A stretch of 64,000 bases of DNA from Candidatus Melainabacteria bacterium (GTDB taxonomy: Bacteria > Cyanobacteriota > Vampirovibrionia > Gastranaerophilales > Gastranaerophilaceae). Made by a program: the position numbers and the translations under genes. The stretch is taken from NCBI GenBank assembly GCA_003258735.1, contig QHME01000002.1:186001-250000 (forward strand). Direction: 5' to 3'. Each line of letters begins with the position of its first letter. The stretch's first letter is position 1. This document shows positions 34,364-43,816 of the stretch, one piece after another. Below the pieces are notes generated by a model. It did no database searches. It was not told where the DNA came from and saw only the letters and a program-made list of their open reading frames with translations.

Positions 34364-35965
34364 ATGAAATTCGGTATGGAAGTAAAAGAGTCTTGTGTTT
34401 CGCTTTGGTGGGAAGATGTCAAAGCTGATTATTATAGAGTTTTGATAAAAATTGATGGTGTAATGACAGAAGTTACCAAAGTTTGTGGAGACACTTTTAC
34501 AACCTTATCTCTACTTCCATTCGGAGATAACGAATGCCTTATCCAAGCGGTAAAAGATAATGATATCATTGATTCTTCTGCTCAATTTATCATCAGCGTA
34601 AATTCAATTGATGTCATTTGTGGCAAAAATTCAAATGAAATAAAAGCGTATTATAACGATTACCCATCAGCACAAGGTTATCGTTTATATGTCAATAATG
34701 GCAACGGATTTAACGGTGAGCAAAATTTCAGAACACATTGCGCGCAAATTCCATATAGTGAAAATTCGACTTACAAAATAAAACCGTTTGCAATTTTAGA
34801 TAACAAAAGAGTAAATTTAGGCTCGTCTGAAGTTTTCACCCCAAATGACAACGAATTTATCAGTTTGAGTGCATATAAATCTTATGGCGACAAAATCTTC
34901 TTGTCTTGGCTTTATAAAGGCAGAGCAGATGGGTTTGCGATATTTGCAAAAGGGATGAATATGCCCATTTTTGAAACTACAGACGGCTTGAAACATTTTA
35001 CCTGCCTCAAAGGTTTTAAAGATGATGTTGAATTTGTCATTAAGGCCTTTATATCAACTCCTAACGGCAAAACATTTGTGACTGAATCCATGCCTGTCAG
35101 TTTGAGTGAGCGCAAATACGAAAAACCTTTAGTATCATTGATTATTCCTGCTTACAATTCCAAAGATTATATTGCAAGAAGTATTGACAGCGCTTTAGCC
35201 TCTGATTTTGAAAATCTCGAAATAGTGATTGTAAATGATGGCAGCACTGATTCCACCCAAGAAATCATTGATTGGTACGCACAGAATTATAAAAATGTTG
35301 TCGCACTCCAAAAGCAAAACGGAGGAGTCGCAGATACCAGAAATGTCGGTATAGCGGCTGCAAAAGGTGAATATATTGCATTTATGGACAATGATGATTT
35401 AATTCGCCCAAATATGATTAGCAGTTTATATAATTCAATTGAGAAAAATCACTGTGACGTTGCGATTGCTCCGTTATACAGGCTTGTTGACCGAGGATAT
35501 ACGACACATTGCAAATTGCCTTTTGAAGTCGATAAGGCTATTCCGATGGACAAATATTTTGAGATAATGTATACCCCAGGATTTTACAATTGCGCGATTT
35601 GGAACAAATTGTATCGCGCATCCATCGTGAAGGCTCATCCGCTTGGAATTTTGAAGTATGAAGATGTTTCATGGACTCCGTGTATTTTATCTTGGATGAA
35701 AGATTTTTGTTTTTTGAACACTCCATTTTATGAGTGGGATAGAAAAACTCGCCCTGAAACTTTTGGAGATGTGCTTGCTAAAATGCCTGAATCTGAACTT
35801 TTTGAGCATAGAAAGCAAGCAATGTTGTTCTTTGTAAATAATGGCAATCCTGAAAGACTTGAGCAATTGAAGGTTATTGCCCAAAGAAGACTAACTCGTT
35901 ATGCAAAATATTCACCGAAAAATCCTGCCTATAAGCGCTTGGCAGATGAGATTATGGGACGATAA
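34364..35965 (+). CDS. family 2 glycosyltransferase with N-terminal beta domains
   Basis: 533 residues. Residues 1-250 are beta-rich, with repeats of ~85 residues that look like fibronectin III-type folds ('ADYYRVLIKIDGVMTEVTKV', 'AQGYRLYVNNGNGFNGEQNF', 'ADGFAIFAKGMNMPIFETTD'). The GT-A domain starts at about 254: 'PLVSLIIPAYNSKDYI', 'VIVNDGSTDSTQEI', and the metal site 'FMDNDDLIRP' (340-349). It transfers a sugar to a polysaccharide, lipid or protein acceptor. Its own TGCTATAAT promoter precedes it. Nearby rfbD suggests surface polysaccharide. Confidence 0.88.
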   Translation: MKFGMEVKESCVSLWWEDVKADYYRVLIKIDGVMTEVTKVCGDTFTTLSLLPFGDNECLIQAVKDNDIIDSSAQFIISVNSIDVICGKNSNEIKAYYNDYPSAQGYRLYVNNGNGFNGEQNFRTHCAQIPYSENSTYKIKPFAILDNKRVNLGSSEVFTPNDNEFISLSAYKSYGDKIFLSWLYKGRADGFAIFAKGMNMPIFETTDGLKHFTCLKGFKDDVEFVIKAFISTPNGKTFVTESMPVSLSERKYEKPLVSLIIPAYNSKDYIARSIDSALASDFENLEIVIVNDGSTDSTQEIIDWYAQNYKNVVALQKQNGGVADTRNVGIAAAKGEYIAFMDNDDLIRPNMISSLYNSIEKNHCDVAIAPLYRLVDRGYTTHCKLPFEVDKAIPMDKYFEIMYTPGFYNCAIWNKLYRASIVKAHPLGILKYEDVSWTPCILSWMKDFCFLNTPFYEWDRKTRPETFGDVLAKMPESELFEHRKQAMLFFVNNGNPERLEQLKVIAQRRLTRYAKYSPKNPAYKRLADEIMGR

Positions 35966-35980
35966 ATCGAAAAGTCCTAA

Positions 35981-36074
35981 GTCACCCGGAACTTGTTTCA
36001 GGGTCTTAAATATTACAAATTTTACATAAGACTAATACGTTTTATTTGAGATGCTGAAACAAGTTCAGAGTGAT
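35981..36074. repeat. dispersed repeat, copy B
   Basis: 94 bases with long inverted ends: GTCACCCGGAACTTGTTTCA on the left mirrors TGAAACAAGTTCAGAGTGAT on the right. The interior and right arm match copy A (12.9 kb) with three mismatches in about 65 bases. No coding frame. Lies between the glycosyltransferase and rfbD stops. Confidence 0.75.
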
Positions 36075-36078
36075 ATAT

Positions 36079-36927
36079 TCAACTTAATTGCCCACCATCC
36101 TGCAAATACTCTGCAAGTCCTTCTTGCCAAGGACGAATAATAAAACTTGGAGTCATCACACTATAGTGTGGGCGTTTGGCAGGACGCAAAAATTCTTCTG
36201 TTGTACAAGGTGTAACTTTGACATTCATCCCTTTTATTTTAAAAATCTCTTTAGCAAATTCACACCAACTGGCTTTACCACCTCCGCAAATATGATAAAC
36301 TCCATAGCTCGGTTCGTTTTTAATTATTTTTGCAATCCATTGTGCCAAATCTTTTGTCCAAGTTGGACAGCCAATTTGGTCATCCACAACTTTGAGTTCT
36401 GAAATTTCTCCATTTAGATATTTTGTACCCAAATTTAACATTGTATCAACAAAATTTTTGCCAAATTTTCCATATAACCAACTTGTCCTGACAATATAAT
36501 ATTTTGGGCAATTATTTTTAACTGCCAATTCTCCTTCATACTTAGTTAAACCATAATTGTTGAGTGGCTTAGGAGTGTCAGAAGTTGTATATGGAGAGAA
36601 TTTTTCACCATCAAAAACATAATCGGTCGAAATATATATCATTGTACTAGCAATTTCATTACAAGCTTTTGCAACAATTTCACATCCTTTTGCATTGATT
36701 TTTCTTGCAAGATTTAGATTGTTTTCTGCATCATCAACTTTTGTATAAGCAGCACATTGAATAACTATATCAGGATTTTCCTGTTTTAAAACTTTTATAA
36801 CCGAATCTTTATTTGTAATATCTAAATCTTGATGAGTTTTGCCAACGACCAAATATCTTTGATTTTCAAGAATTTGTATCAAATCTTTGGCTAACATTCC
36901 ATTCGCGCCTGTAATAAGTATTTTCAT
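36079..36927 (-). CDS. rfbD: dTDP-4-dehydrorhamnose reductase
   Basis: 282 residues, extended short-chain dehydrogenase. 'ILITGANGMLAKDL' binds NADPH; 'YISTDYVFDGEKFSPY' with 'NNYGLTKYEGE' gives the Tyr-x-x-x-Lys pair. It makes dTDP-L-rhamnose for surface polysaccharide. rfbA, rfbB and rfbC are not in the window. Ribosome site AGGATGAG. Confidence 0.93.
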   Translation of the reverse strand: MKILITGANGMLAKDLIQILENQRYLVVGKTHQDLDITNKDSVIKVLKQENPDIVIQCAAYTKVDDAENNLNLARKINAKGCEIVAKACNEIASTMIYISTDYVFDGEKFSPYTTSDTPKPLNNYGLTKYEGELAVKNNCPKYYIVRTSWLYGKFGKNFVDTMLNLGTKYLNGEISELKVVDDQIGCPTWTKDLAQWIAKIIKNEPSYGVYHICGGGKASWCEFAKEIFKIKGMNVKVTPCTTEEFLRPAKRPHYSVMTPSFIIRPWQEGLAEYLQDGGQLS

Positions 36928-36961
36928 TTCTCATCCTATTTATATGTTTTCTTGATTAATA

Positions 36962-36976
36962 TGTTATAATAAATAT
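36962..36976 (+). promoter_or_regulatory. leaderless-type promoter, perfect extended -10
   Basis: TGTTATAAT (-10 TATAAT at 36965-36970) followed by AAATAT and then the ATG at 36977. No ribosome binding site. Confidence 0.6.
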
Positions 36977-37315
36977 ATGAAAAAGTTTTCTAAATATGCA
37001 ATGTACAAATTTTTATCAATTATTGGATTTGTGGAAATTTTTCTTATCCCAGCTTATTTGTTGCATATTTACTTAATCGAAAATCCAAATCTACGCCCTT
37101 ATGGAACTGTTTTGATTGCAGTATGTATAAGTTTAGTTGTATTTCCGATGAATATTCTTTTACTTAGCGGACTTTTCTGCGAATCAAAATTCAGAAAGTA
37201 TGTTGAAAATATTGAGCGCTCAAAATTTACCGAAATTGGGTTTTTAATTTATATGTTTAATACAATAATTGGAATTTTCACTTTTCTATTTTCACTTTTT
37301 CTTATATTGATTTAG
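36977..37315 (+). CDS. small membrane protein, unknown function
   Basis: 112 residues with three hydrophobic segments (about 10-31, 43-67, 88-111), so a small inner-membrane protein. Family not recognised. It is read from a perfect TGTTATAAT six bases upstream, without a ribosome site. Divergent to rfbD and followed by gyrA. Confidence 0.65.
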   Translation: MKKFSKYAMYKFLSIIGFVEIFLIPAYLLHIYLIENPNLRPYGTVLIAVCISLVVFPMNILLLSGLFCESKFRKYVENIERSKFTEIGFLIYMFNTIIGIFTFLFSLFLILI

Positions 37316-37363
37316 GTAAATTGTGCTCCATTTGTAAAGATTTAGCCAAAATTGTTTTGTTTG

Positions 37364-37372
37364 TGCTATACT
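37364..37372 (+). promoter_or_regulatory. extended -10 promoter of gyrA
   Basis: TGCTATACT, 33 bases before the TTG start, with GGAGGG as ribosome site. Confidence 0.55.
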
Positions 37373-37405
37373 TGAATCAAGGAGTATAGACTGGAGGGAA
37401 GAGTA

Positions 37406-39967
37406 TTGACTCAGCAGAACATGTTTGACCACGGGAAAATCGTTCCCGTTAATATAAGAGAAGAAATGAAACGCTCGTACATTGATTACGCAATGAGTGT
37501 AATTGTCGGACGTGCATTGCCGGACGTTCGTGATGGCTTAAAGCCGGTTCACAGACGTATTTTGTACGCAATGAATGAATTAGGAATGTATCCTGATAAA
37601 CCATTCAAGAAATGTGCACGTATCGTCGGTGAAGTTCTTGGTAAATATCACCCACACGGTGATAGTTCGGTATACGAAGCATTGGTTCGTATGGCTCAAG
37701 ACTTTTCAACTCGTTACTTAATGGTTGATGGTCACGGCAACTTTGGTTCTGTCGATGGTGATGGGGCTGCAGCAATGCGTTATACAGAGGCTCGTATGCA
37801 CAAAATCACTCAGTCAATGCTTGCGGATATTGATTGTGAAACGGTTGAATTTGAACCGAACTTCGATGGTTCATTACAAGAGCCTTCAGTATTGCCTGTA
37901 AGACTTCCAATGTTATTATTAAACGGAGTTTCAGGTATCGCAGTTGGTATGGCGACAAACATTCCACCTCACAATCTTTGCGAAGTTGTAGATGGAACTA
38001 TCGCCTTGATTGATAATCCAAAAATTACCATCCCTGAATTAATGGAATATATCAAAGGACCGGATTTCCCTACAGCTGCCACAATTATCGGCTTAAATGA
38101 TATTAAACAAGCCTATGAAACAGGTCGTGGTTCAATTAAAATGTCTGCTGTTGCAGGTTTTGAAGAAATCGCAGGCGGAGGTGGACGTCAAGCAAGAACA
38201 GCAATTGTTGTAACTGAAATTCCATATCAGGTAAACAAGGCTCAATTAATTGAAAAAATCGCAGAACTTGTAAAAGACCAAAGAATCACAGGTATTTCTG
38301 ATATTCGTGATGAATCTGACCGTGAAGGTATGAGAATCGTCATTGAATTAAAACGCGATGCAAAACCTGATGTTGTTAAAAATAATTTGTTCAAATATAC
38401 TCAACTTGCAACTACATTTGGTGTAAACATGGTTGCATTATGCGGAAAACAACCTCGCTTGATGAACTTGTACGAAGTATTGAACGAATTTGTTGAACAC
38501 AGAATTGAAATTGTTACAAGAAGAACAATTTTCTTCTTAAAGAAAGCAAAAATCAGAGCACACATCTTGGCAGGCTTGATTATTGCACTAGGTTCAATTG
38601 ATGAAGTTATTGAACTTATCAAAAAATCTAAAACAACAGATGAGGCTCGTGAAGGTTTGATGAGCAGATTCGGTCTTGATGTTGACCAAGCAAATGCAAT
38701 TCTCGAAATGCAATTGAGACGTTTGACAGGCTTAGAACAAGACAAAGTTAAGGCTGAATATGATGAGTTATTAAAGAAAATTGCAGAATACGAATCAATT
38801 CTTGCAAGCCGTCAAAAAATTCTTGACATCATTAAAGGTGAATTGCTTGAAGACAAAGAAAAATATGGCGACGACAGAAAAACTCAAATCTTACCAGAAC
38901 AAGGTGAAGTTACAATTGAAGATTTAACACCAAATACACCAATGGCAGTATTCATTACTCACCAAGGTTATTTGAAACGTATTTCACTTGATACATTTGA
39001 ACGTCAAAACCGCGCAACTCGTGGCAAATCAGGAATGAAAACTAAAGATGATGATGATATTCAACATTTCTTCACTGCAATGATGCATGACAAAGTATTG
39101 TTCTTCTCATCAAAAGGTACTGTTTACAGCTTGAATGTTTACGACTTCCCAGAAGGCGGACGTCAAGCAAAAGGCTTGCCTATTATCAATGTATTGCCAA
39201 TTGCTCAAGATGAAAAGATTACGGCAGTTGTTCCTGTAAGTTCATTCTCAAATGATTTGAATTTGATTATGCTTACTCAAAAAGGCTACATCAAACGTAT
39301 TGAACTTGATAACTTTACAAACATCAGACGTAACGGTATTATCGCTATAGGTTTGGATGAAGGCGACAGCTTGAATTGGGTAAAACTTGCGACTGCAAAA
39401 GATGAAATCATTATTGGTACATCTTGTGGTATGGCAATCAGATTCCCAATCCAAGACTTGAGACCTTTGGGCAGAAGTGCAAGAGGTGTTACATCTATGA
39501 AATTACGTTCAGGTGATGAACTAATCGGATGTGATATAGTTCCTCAAGATTATGATGCCGATTTGCTTGTTGTAACATCTGACGGTTTTGGTAAACGTAC
39601 AAAATTATCAGAATTCAGAACTCAAAACAGAGGCGGAATCGGTTTAATCGCAACTAAATTCAAATCATCAGCATCAAGACTTGTTGCTTTGACTATTGTA
39701 AAAGAATCTGACGATATTATGCTTGTTACTGCAAACGGTGTTGTTACAAGGTTAAATGCAGGTTCAATTTCTCAACAAGGTCGTCCTGCAACAGGCGTAA
39801 GGGCACAAAACTTGTCAGACAATGATACAGTATGTTCTGTAAACAAAATTTTGAACCCTGATGATAATGATGTAACAATCAAGGCTCAAGCTACTGATAA
39901 TTCTGCAAAACAGGCAGAAGATGTTCAGCAAACAAGTTTGCTTGAAGGTGGCGAAGAACAAAAATAA
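37406..39967 (+). CDS. gyrA: DNA gyrase subunit A
   Basis: 853 residues from a TTG with GGAGGG upstream. The catalytic tyrosine is Tyr126 in 'AAMRYTEARM'. The quinolone region 'YHPHGDSSVYEALVRMAQDF' keeps Ser87 and Glu91, equivalents of the susceptible Ser83 and acidic 87 of Escherichia coli. The C-terminal half holds the six-bladed DNA-wrapping domain, with the GyrA box 'RQAKGLP' marking it as gyrase rather than topoisomerase IV. gyrB is not adjacent. A hairpin at 39997-40027 ends the transcript. Confidence 0.97.
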   Translation: MTQQNMFDHGKIVPVNIREEMKRSYIDYAMSVIVGRALPDVRDGLKPVHRRILYAMNELGMYPDKPFKKCARIVGEVLGKYHPHGDSSVYEALVRMAQDFSTRYLMVDGHGNFGSVDGDGAAAMRYTEARMHKITQSMLADIDCETVEFEPNFDGSLQEPSVLPVRLPMLLLNGVSGIAVGMATNIPPHNLCEVVDGTIALIDNPKITIPELMEYIKGPDFPTAATIIGLNDIKQAYETGRGSIKMSAVAGFEEIAGGGGRQARTAIVVTEIPYQVNKAQLIEKIAELVKDQRITGISDIRDESDREGMRIVIELKRDAKPDVVKNNLFKYTQLATTFGVNMVALCGKQPRLMNLYEVLNEFVEHRIEIVTRRTIFFLKKAKIRAHILAGLIIALGSIDEVIELIKKSKTTDEAREGLMSRFGLDVDQANAILEMQLRRLTGLEQDKVKAEYDELLKKIAEYESILASRQKILDIIKGELLEDKEKYGDDRKTQILPEQGEVTIEDLTPNTPMAVFITHQGYLKRISLDTFERQNRATRGKSGMKTKDDDDIQHFFTAMMHDKVLFFSSKGTVYSLNVYDFPEGGRQAKGLPIINVLPIAQDEKITAVVPVSSFSNDLNLIMLTQKGYIKRIELDNFTNIRRNGIIAIGLDEGDSLNWVKLATAKDEIIIGTSCGMAIRFPIQDLRPLGRSARGVTSMKLRSGDELIGCDIVPQDYDADLLVVTSDGFGKRTKLSEFRTQNRGGIGLIATKFKSSASRLVALTIVKESDDIMLVTANGVVTRLNAGSISQQGRPATGVRAQNLSDNDTVCSVNKILNPDDNDVTIKAQATDNSAKQAEDVQQTSLLEGGEEQK

Positions 39968-39996
39968 TTTTGTTCTTAAAATATAAAAAATTAATA

Positions 39997-40027
39997 AAAG
40001 ATGTTTCGTTTTGAAACATCTTTTATT
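39997..40027 (+). terminator. terminator of gyrA
   Basis: AAAAGATGTTTC paired with GAAACATCTTTTA around GTTTT, followed by TTTATTTTA. Confidence 0.85.
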
Positions 40028-40047
40028 TTACTTTTGAAATCACTTTA

Positions 40048-40056
40048 TGCTAATAT
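40048..40056 (+). promoter_or_regulatory. extended -10 promoter of the PC4-like gene
   Basis: TGCTAATAT, 32 bases before the ATG at 40089, which has AAGGAGAG. Confidence 0.55.
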
Positions 40057-40088
40057 GATTTAGCACAGGGAAATAAGGAGAGAATATA

Positions 40089-40331
40089 ATGGCAGATGCA
40101 AAAATTTTAGCAACAATTGATAGAACAGATACTGAACAATTACAAATTTCAGTTAGTGAATACAAAGGTAAAAGCTATTTGAATATGAGAATATACTATA
40201 CAACTGATGACGGTGCAACATGGTTGCCTACAAAAAAAGGTGTAACTTTTACTCCTGACCAATTAGACATCTTGACAGAAGCTATTGAAGAAGCTAAACA
40301 AGAATTTATGTCAGCAGAAGTTGAAGAGTAG
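40089..40331 (+). CDS. PC4-like single-stranded DNA-binding protein
   Basis: 80 residues. 'ISVSEYKGKSYLNMRIYYTTDDGATWLPTKKGVTFTPDQLDIL' matches the PC4/YdbC fold, where a curved beta sheet with 'R.(Y)Y..dG.w.PtkKG' binds single-stranded DNA as a dimer. In bacteria these small proteins are thought to act in transcription or DNA repair. Placed between gyrA and priA. Confidence 0.8.
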   Translation: MADAKILATIDRTDTEQLQISVSEYKGKSYLNMRIYYTTDDGATWLPTKKGVTFTPDQLDILTEAIEEAKQEFMSAEVEE

Positions 40332-40377
40332 TTGATAAAAACACATAATATAGTTATTAAAAAGGATTATCGGATAT

Positions 40378-42678
40378 ATGGAAGATGGTATTCAGAACAA
40401 ATTATTTGAAGTTCCGTCACGTAAATTAGTTTTAAAAAAACGTGAACCATCAGAAGTGCCTGATAGTCCTTTTCATAAATATGCAGTATGTCTTGTAAAT
40501 TTAAAAGCCTTGGGAGTAAAGACTTTTAGTTATTTAATCCCTGATGAGATGCAAAACAAAATTAAAATCGGTCAAGCTTTAATGGTTCCATTTGGCAGAC
40601 AAGGTTTGATAAACGCGTTTTGCGTAGGATTTTCGGATTACTTACCACCGGAAATTCGAGCTAAAAGAGTCAGTAAAATTTTAGATGAAACACCTTTGTT
40701 TTCTGTGGAATATTTAAAATTACTTGAATGGGTGGCGAATTACTATTGTACAGATTTGATTACAGTTTTAAATACTGCAATTCCGCTTAAACTCATTGAA
40801 AAATCTCTTAAAACCGAACAAATTATTGAATTTGTAAAAACAGATGGCGCAACTAAACGTCAAAAAGAAGTTTTAGAACTTTTATACACCAAAGGCAAAA
40901 TGCCATTAATTGAGTTTGAAAAACTGGCAAAAACCACAAGGGCAACAATTAAAAAACTTGAGTCTATGGGGTGCGTAAAACTTATTGAAGAACAAATTTA
41001 TCGTAATCCGTTAGACATTTTGCATATTGATAAAAAAGAGGATTTATTTACACTTTCAGAAACTCAACAAAAAGTTTATGAAGGAATTTCTAAACAGATA
41101 AAAGAAGAAATTTCACCACAAATTTTGCTCCATGGAATAACCGCAAGCGGGAAAACAGAAGTTTATTTCAAGCTGATAGATGATACTATAAAATCCGGTA
41201 AAAATGTGTTGTTCCTTGCACCTGAAATTGCCCTTGCATCTCAACTAACCAAACGACTTGCAAGAAAATTTGGCACTCAAGATGTTGCGATTTGGCACAG
41301 TAGTATCTCTGAAGGCGAAAGATATGATGTATGGCAAAAACTTTATAAAAACGAAATAAAAATTCTTGCAGGTGCAAGGTCTGCTGTTTTTGCACCACTT
41401 AAAAATATCGGTTTAATTATCATTGACGAAGAGCATGAAAGTGCCTATAAACAAACTTCTCCTGCTCCAAGATATGATGCCAGACTGGTTGCACGCAAAC
41501 TTTCAGAATACAATTCCTGCCCATTGATACTTGGCTCCGCAACACCTGATATTTCAAGCTATTATAGAGCAGTTAATTCAAATCACCTTTATGAAATGTT
41601 AAAACGCTATAACAACGCAAAAGTTGCCCCTGTTTCAGTTATAAATATGCAAGAATACGGCAGAGCAGCATATAAAAGTTTAATTTCTAAACCATTACAA
41701 ACTGCAATTAAAGAAACTTTGGACAATAAACAACAGGTTATTCTGTTGATAAATCGCAGAGGATATTCAACCTATACTCAGTGTCAAGGCTGCGGACATG
41801 TTATTGAATGTCCAAATTGCGCAATCCCAATGATTTGGCATGCCAAAGACAATATGTTAAAGTGCCATTACTGCAACCATGTCGAATATTTTCCTGATGT
41901 GTGCCCCAATTGCGGCTTTGATGGATTGAAAAATTCAGGAACAGGAACTCAAAAGATTGAACAATATATACGTGAACTCTATCCTGATTATAATGTTGAA
42001 CGTATCGACAGTGACGTTTTGGTTAGAAAAGGTGAGCACATAAGATTGCTGGAAAAATTCCAAAAGGGCGAAATTGATATCCTTGTTGGGACACAAATGA
42101 TTGCCAAAGGGCTTGATAACCCTAATGTCACACTTGTTGGGGTTATTTCAGCAGATGCAAGTTTCAATTTACCGGACTTTAGAGCATCTGAAAGAGGGTT
42201 TCAATTGCTAACTCAGGTTGCAGGCCGTGCCGGACGTGGAGAATTTAAAGGACGCGTACTTTTCCAAACGTATAATCCTGAATATTATGCACTTGAAAGC
42301 GCAAAATCTCAAAATTATGCAGAATTTTACAGCAAAGAAATTAAATCTCGTGAAGATTTTGATTATCCGCCATTTAGTCAAATTATCCGACTGATTTTGA
42401 GTTCACAAAACAATTTCCGAGCAGAAAAAGCAGCTCAAGAAATTGCATTGCGACTCTGTACTATGATTGAAAAATTCGGATTTGGCGAAAGATTAGAAGT
42501 TTTAGGCCCAACACCTTGCGTAATTGAAAGAATCAACGGTTATTACAGATTCCAAATTCTTATTAAAAATAAACTAGAATCCAAAGGACACCAATTCGTT
42601 TCAAGTTTCCTTAACAAAATCACCGCACCGAAAGATATCAGGATGACAATTGATGTTGACCCTCTTGATATTTTGTAG
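40378..42678 (+). CDS. priA: primosomal protein N' (replication restart helicase)
   Basis: 766 residues. N-terminal DNA-binding domain to ~105, winged helix ~110-215, Walker A 'GITASGKT' (253-260), DEEH (349-352), then an eight-cysteine zinc module ('CQGCGHVIECPNCAIP' and 'KCHYCNHVEYFPDVCPNC') and helicase C-terminal motifs ending 'QVAGRAGRGEFKGR'. PriA reloads the replisome at stalled forks and interacts with the SSB tail. Length normal. Confidence 0.96.
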   Translation: MEDGIQNKLFEVPSRKLVLKKREPSEVPDSPFHKYAVCLVNLKALGVKTFSYLIPDEMQNKIKIGQALMVPFGRQGLINAFCVGFSDYLPPEIRAKRVSKILDETPLFSVEYLKLLEWVANYYCTDLITVLNTAIPLKLIEKSLKTEQIIEFVKTDGATKRQKEVLELLYTKGKMPLIEFEKLAKTTRATIKKLESMGCVKLIEEQIYRNPLDILHIDKKEDLFTLSETQQKVYEGISKQIKEEISPQILLHGITASGKTEVYFKLIDDTIKSGKNVLFLAPEIALASQLTKRLARKFGTQDVAIWHSSISEGERYDVWQKLYKNEIKILAGARSAVFAPLKNIGLIIIDEEHESAYKQTSPAPRYDARLVARKLSEYNSCPLILGSATPDISSYYRAVNSNHLYEMLKRYNNAKVAPVSVINMQEYGRAAYKSLISKPLQTAIKETLDNKQQVILLINRRGYSTYTQCQGCGHVIECPNCAIPMIWHAKDNMLKCHYCNHVEYFPDVCPNCGFDGLKNSGTGTQKIEQYIRELYPDYNVERIDSDVLVRKGEHIRLLEKFQKGEIDILVGTQMIAKGLDNPNVTLVGVISADASFNLPDFRASERGFQLLTQVAGRAGRGEFKGRVLFQTYNPEYYALESAKSQNYAEFYSKEIKSREDFDYPPFSQIIRLILSSQNNFRAEKAAQEIALRLCTMIEKFGFGERLEVLGPTPCVIERINGYYRFQILIKNKLESKGHQFVSSFLNKITAPKDIRMTIDVDPLDIL

Positions 42679-42728
42679 ATTTTTATATTGCCCTACCCTT
42701 GCGCAAGCCCCTTTGTAGAGAACACTTA

Positions 42729-43748
42729 TTAAGAACCGAAATAATTCATCAAACCATCGTGAAGTTTCTCGTTTTTGCAAAGCTTTTTGAGTTTAGAAAT
42801 TGCGCGATTTTCAATTTGACGAATTCTTTCTCTTGAAACCCCATATTGAGAACCAATTTCATCAAGAGTTTTCTTCACTCCGTTATTATCTAATCCATAA
42901 CGCAAAATCAAAACATCACGTTCTTTTTGGCTAAGTTGATTTAGAATTGTCCTAATATCTTCTAACAAGTTATCTTGAGTAACTTTACCATCAGGTGTAA
43001 TTGTTGAATTATCCACAATAAAATCTGCAATTTTGGAAGAATCTTCATCAGATGTAGCCGGAGTATCCATGCTCACTGTTGATTGAGCAGATTTTATAAT
43101 TGATGTTAATTTTGAAACAGGTAAACCTAATCTATACGCAATTTCTTGTTTTGTTGGTGGATGACCAAGCTCTGTAGTCAAATCAATTGTTGCTCTTCTA
43201 ATTTTACCAATAGAATCAATCATGTGAATCGGTAATCTGATAATCCTTGCCTTATCGGCAATTGCTCGTGTGATAGATTGTTGAATCCACCATGTTGCGT
43301 AAGTTGAAAACTTGTAACCTTTTTTATAGTCAAAACGTCCTGCGGCTTTGATTAAACCGACATTACCCTCTTGAATCAAATCAAGAAAAGACAACCCTCT
43401 TCCAATATATTTTTTTGCAATACTTACAACCAAACGCAAATTAGCATTAACCAAAACATCTTTAGCAAATTCGTCATGGTTTTCTTGTATTTTTTTAGCC
43501 AAATCTAATTCTTCAGCTGAAGATAAAAGCGGAATTTTTCCAATTTGTCTTAAATAAATTTTTACACTATCATCAGAATTTACGGAAAGCAAACTTTCTT
43601 GAACTTTTGGATCTTCAACAGATTTTAAGACATCTTCTCCATCTTCAACTTCAGAAGTAGATTCCAAATCCTGTAATTTTTTAAAATCAATATTTTCATC
43701 CGAAATATCGTCTGTCATTATACCAAAATGTTCAAATTCTTTTTTCAC
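42729..43748 (-). CDS. rpoD: primary-type RNA polymerase sigma factor
   Basis: 339 residues from a GTG at 43748, preferred because GGAG stands six bases upstream; a TTG at 43760 would overlap that site. Region 1.2 'SDDSVKIYLRQIGKIPLL', region 2 'YKKGYKFSTYATWWIQQSITRAI' and region 4 'VSRERIRQIENRAISKLKKL' are all there. Region 1.1 is very short, as in cyanobacterial SigA/SigB-type factors, so whether this is the principal or an alternative group 2 sigma cannot be settled. A palindrome TACACGTGTA (43764-43773) lies just upstream. Confidence 0.92.
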   Translation of the reverse strand: MKKEFEHFGIMTDDISDENIDFKKLQDLESTSEVEDGEDVLKSVEDPKVQESLLSVNSDDSVKIYLRQIGKIPLLSSAEELDLAKKIQENHDEFAKDVLVNANLRLVVSIAKKYIGRGLSFLDLIQEGNVGLIKAAGRFDYKKGYKFSTYATWWIQQSITRAIADKARIIRLPIHMIDSIGKIRRATIDLTTELGHPPTKQEIAYRLGLPVSKLTSIIKSAQSTVSMDTPATSDEDSSKIADFIVDNSTITPDGKVTQDNLLEDIRTILNQLSQKERDVLILRYGLDNNGVKKTLDEIGSQYGVSRERIRQIENRAISKLKKLCKNEKLHDGLMNYFGS

Positions 43749-43816
43749 TATATGCTCCAATCTTACACGTGTATGATATAACTAAGAATTATTTTTGTAC
43801 TCATCTGATTGTATTA

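Noticed and set aside
37406..39967. gyrA-type subunit as ParC of topoisomerase IV
   Set aside because: The GyrA box RQAKGLP in the C-terminal domain and full length favour gyrase A, though cyanobacterial-type genomes can carry two such genes.
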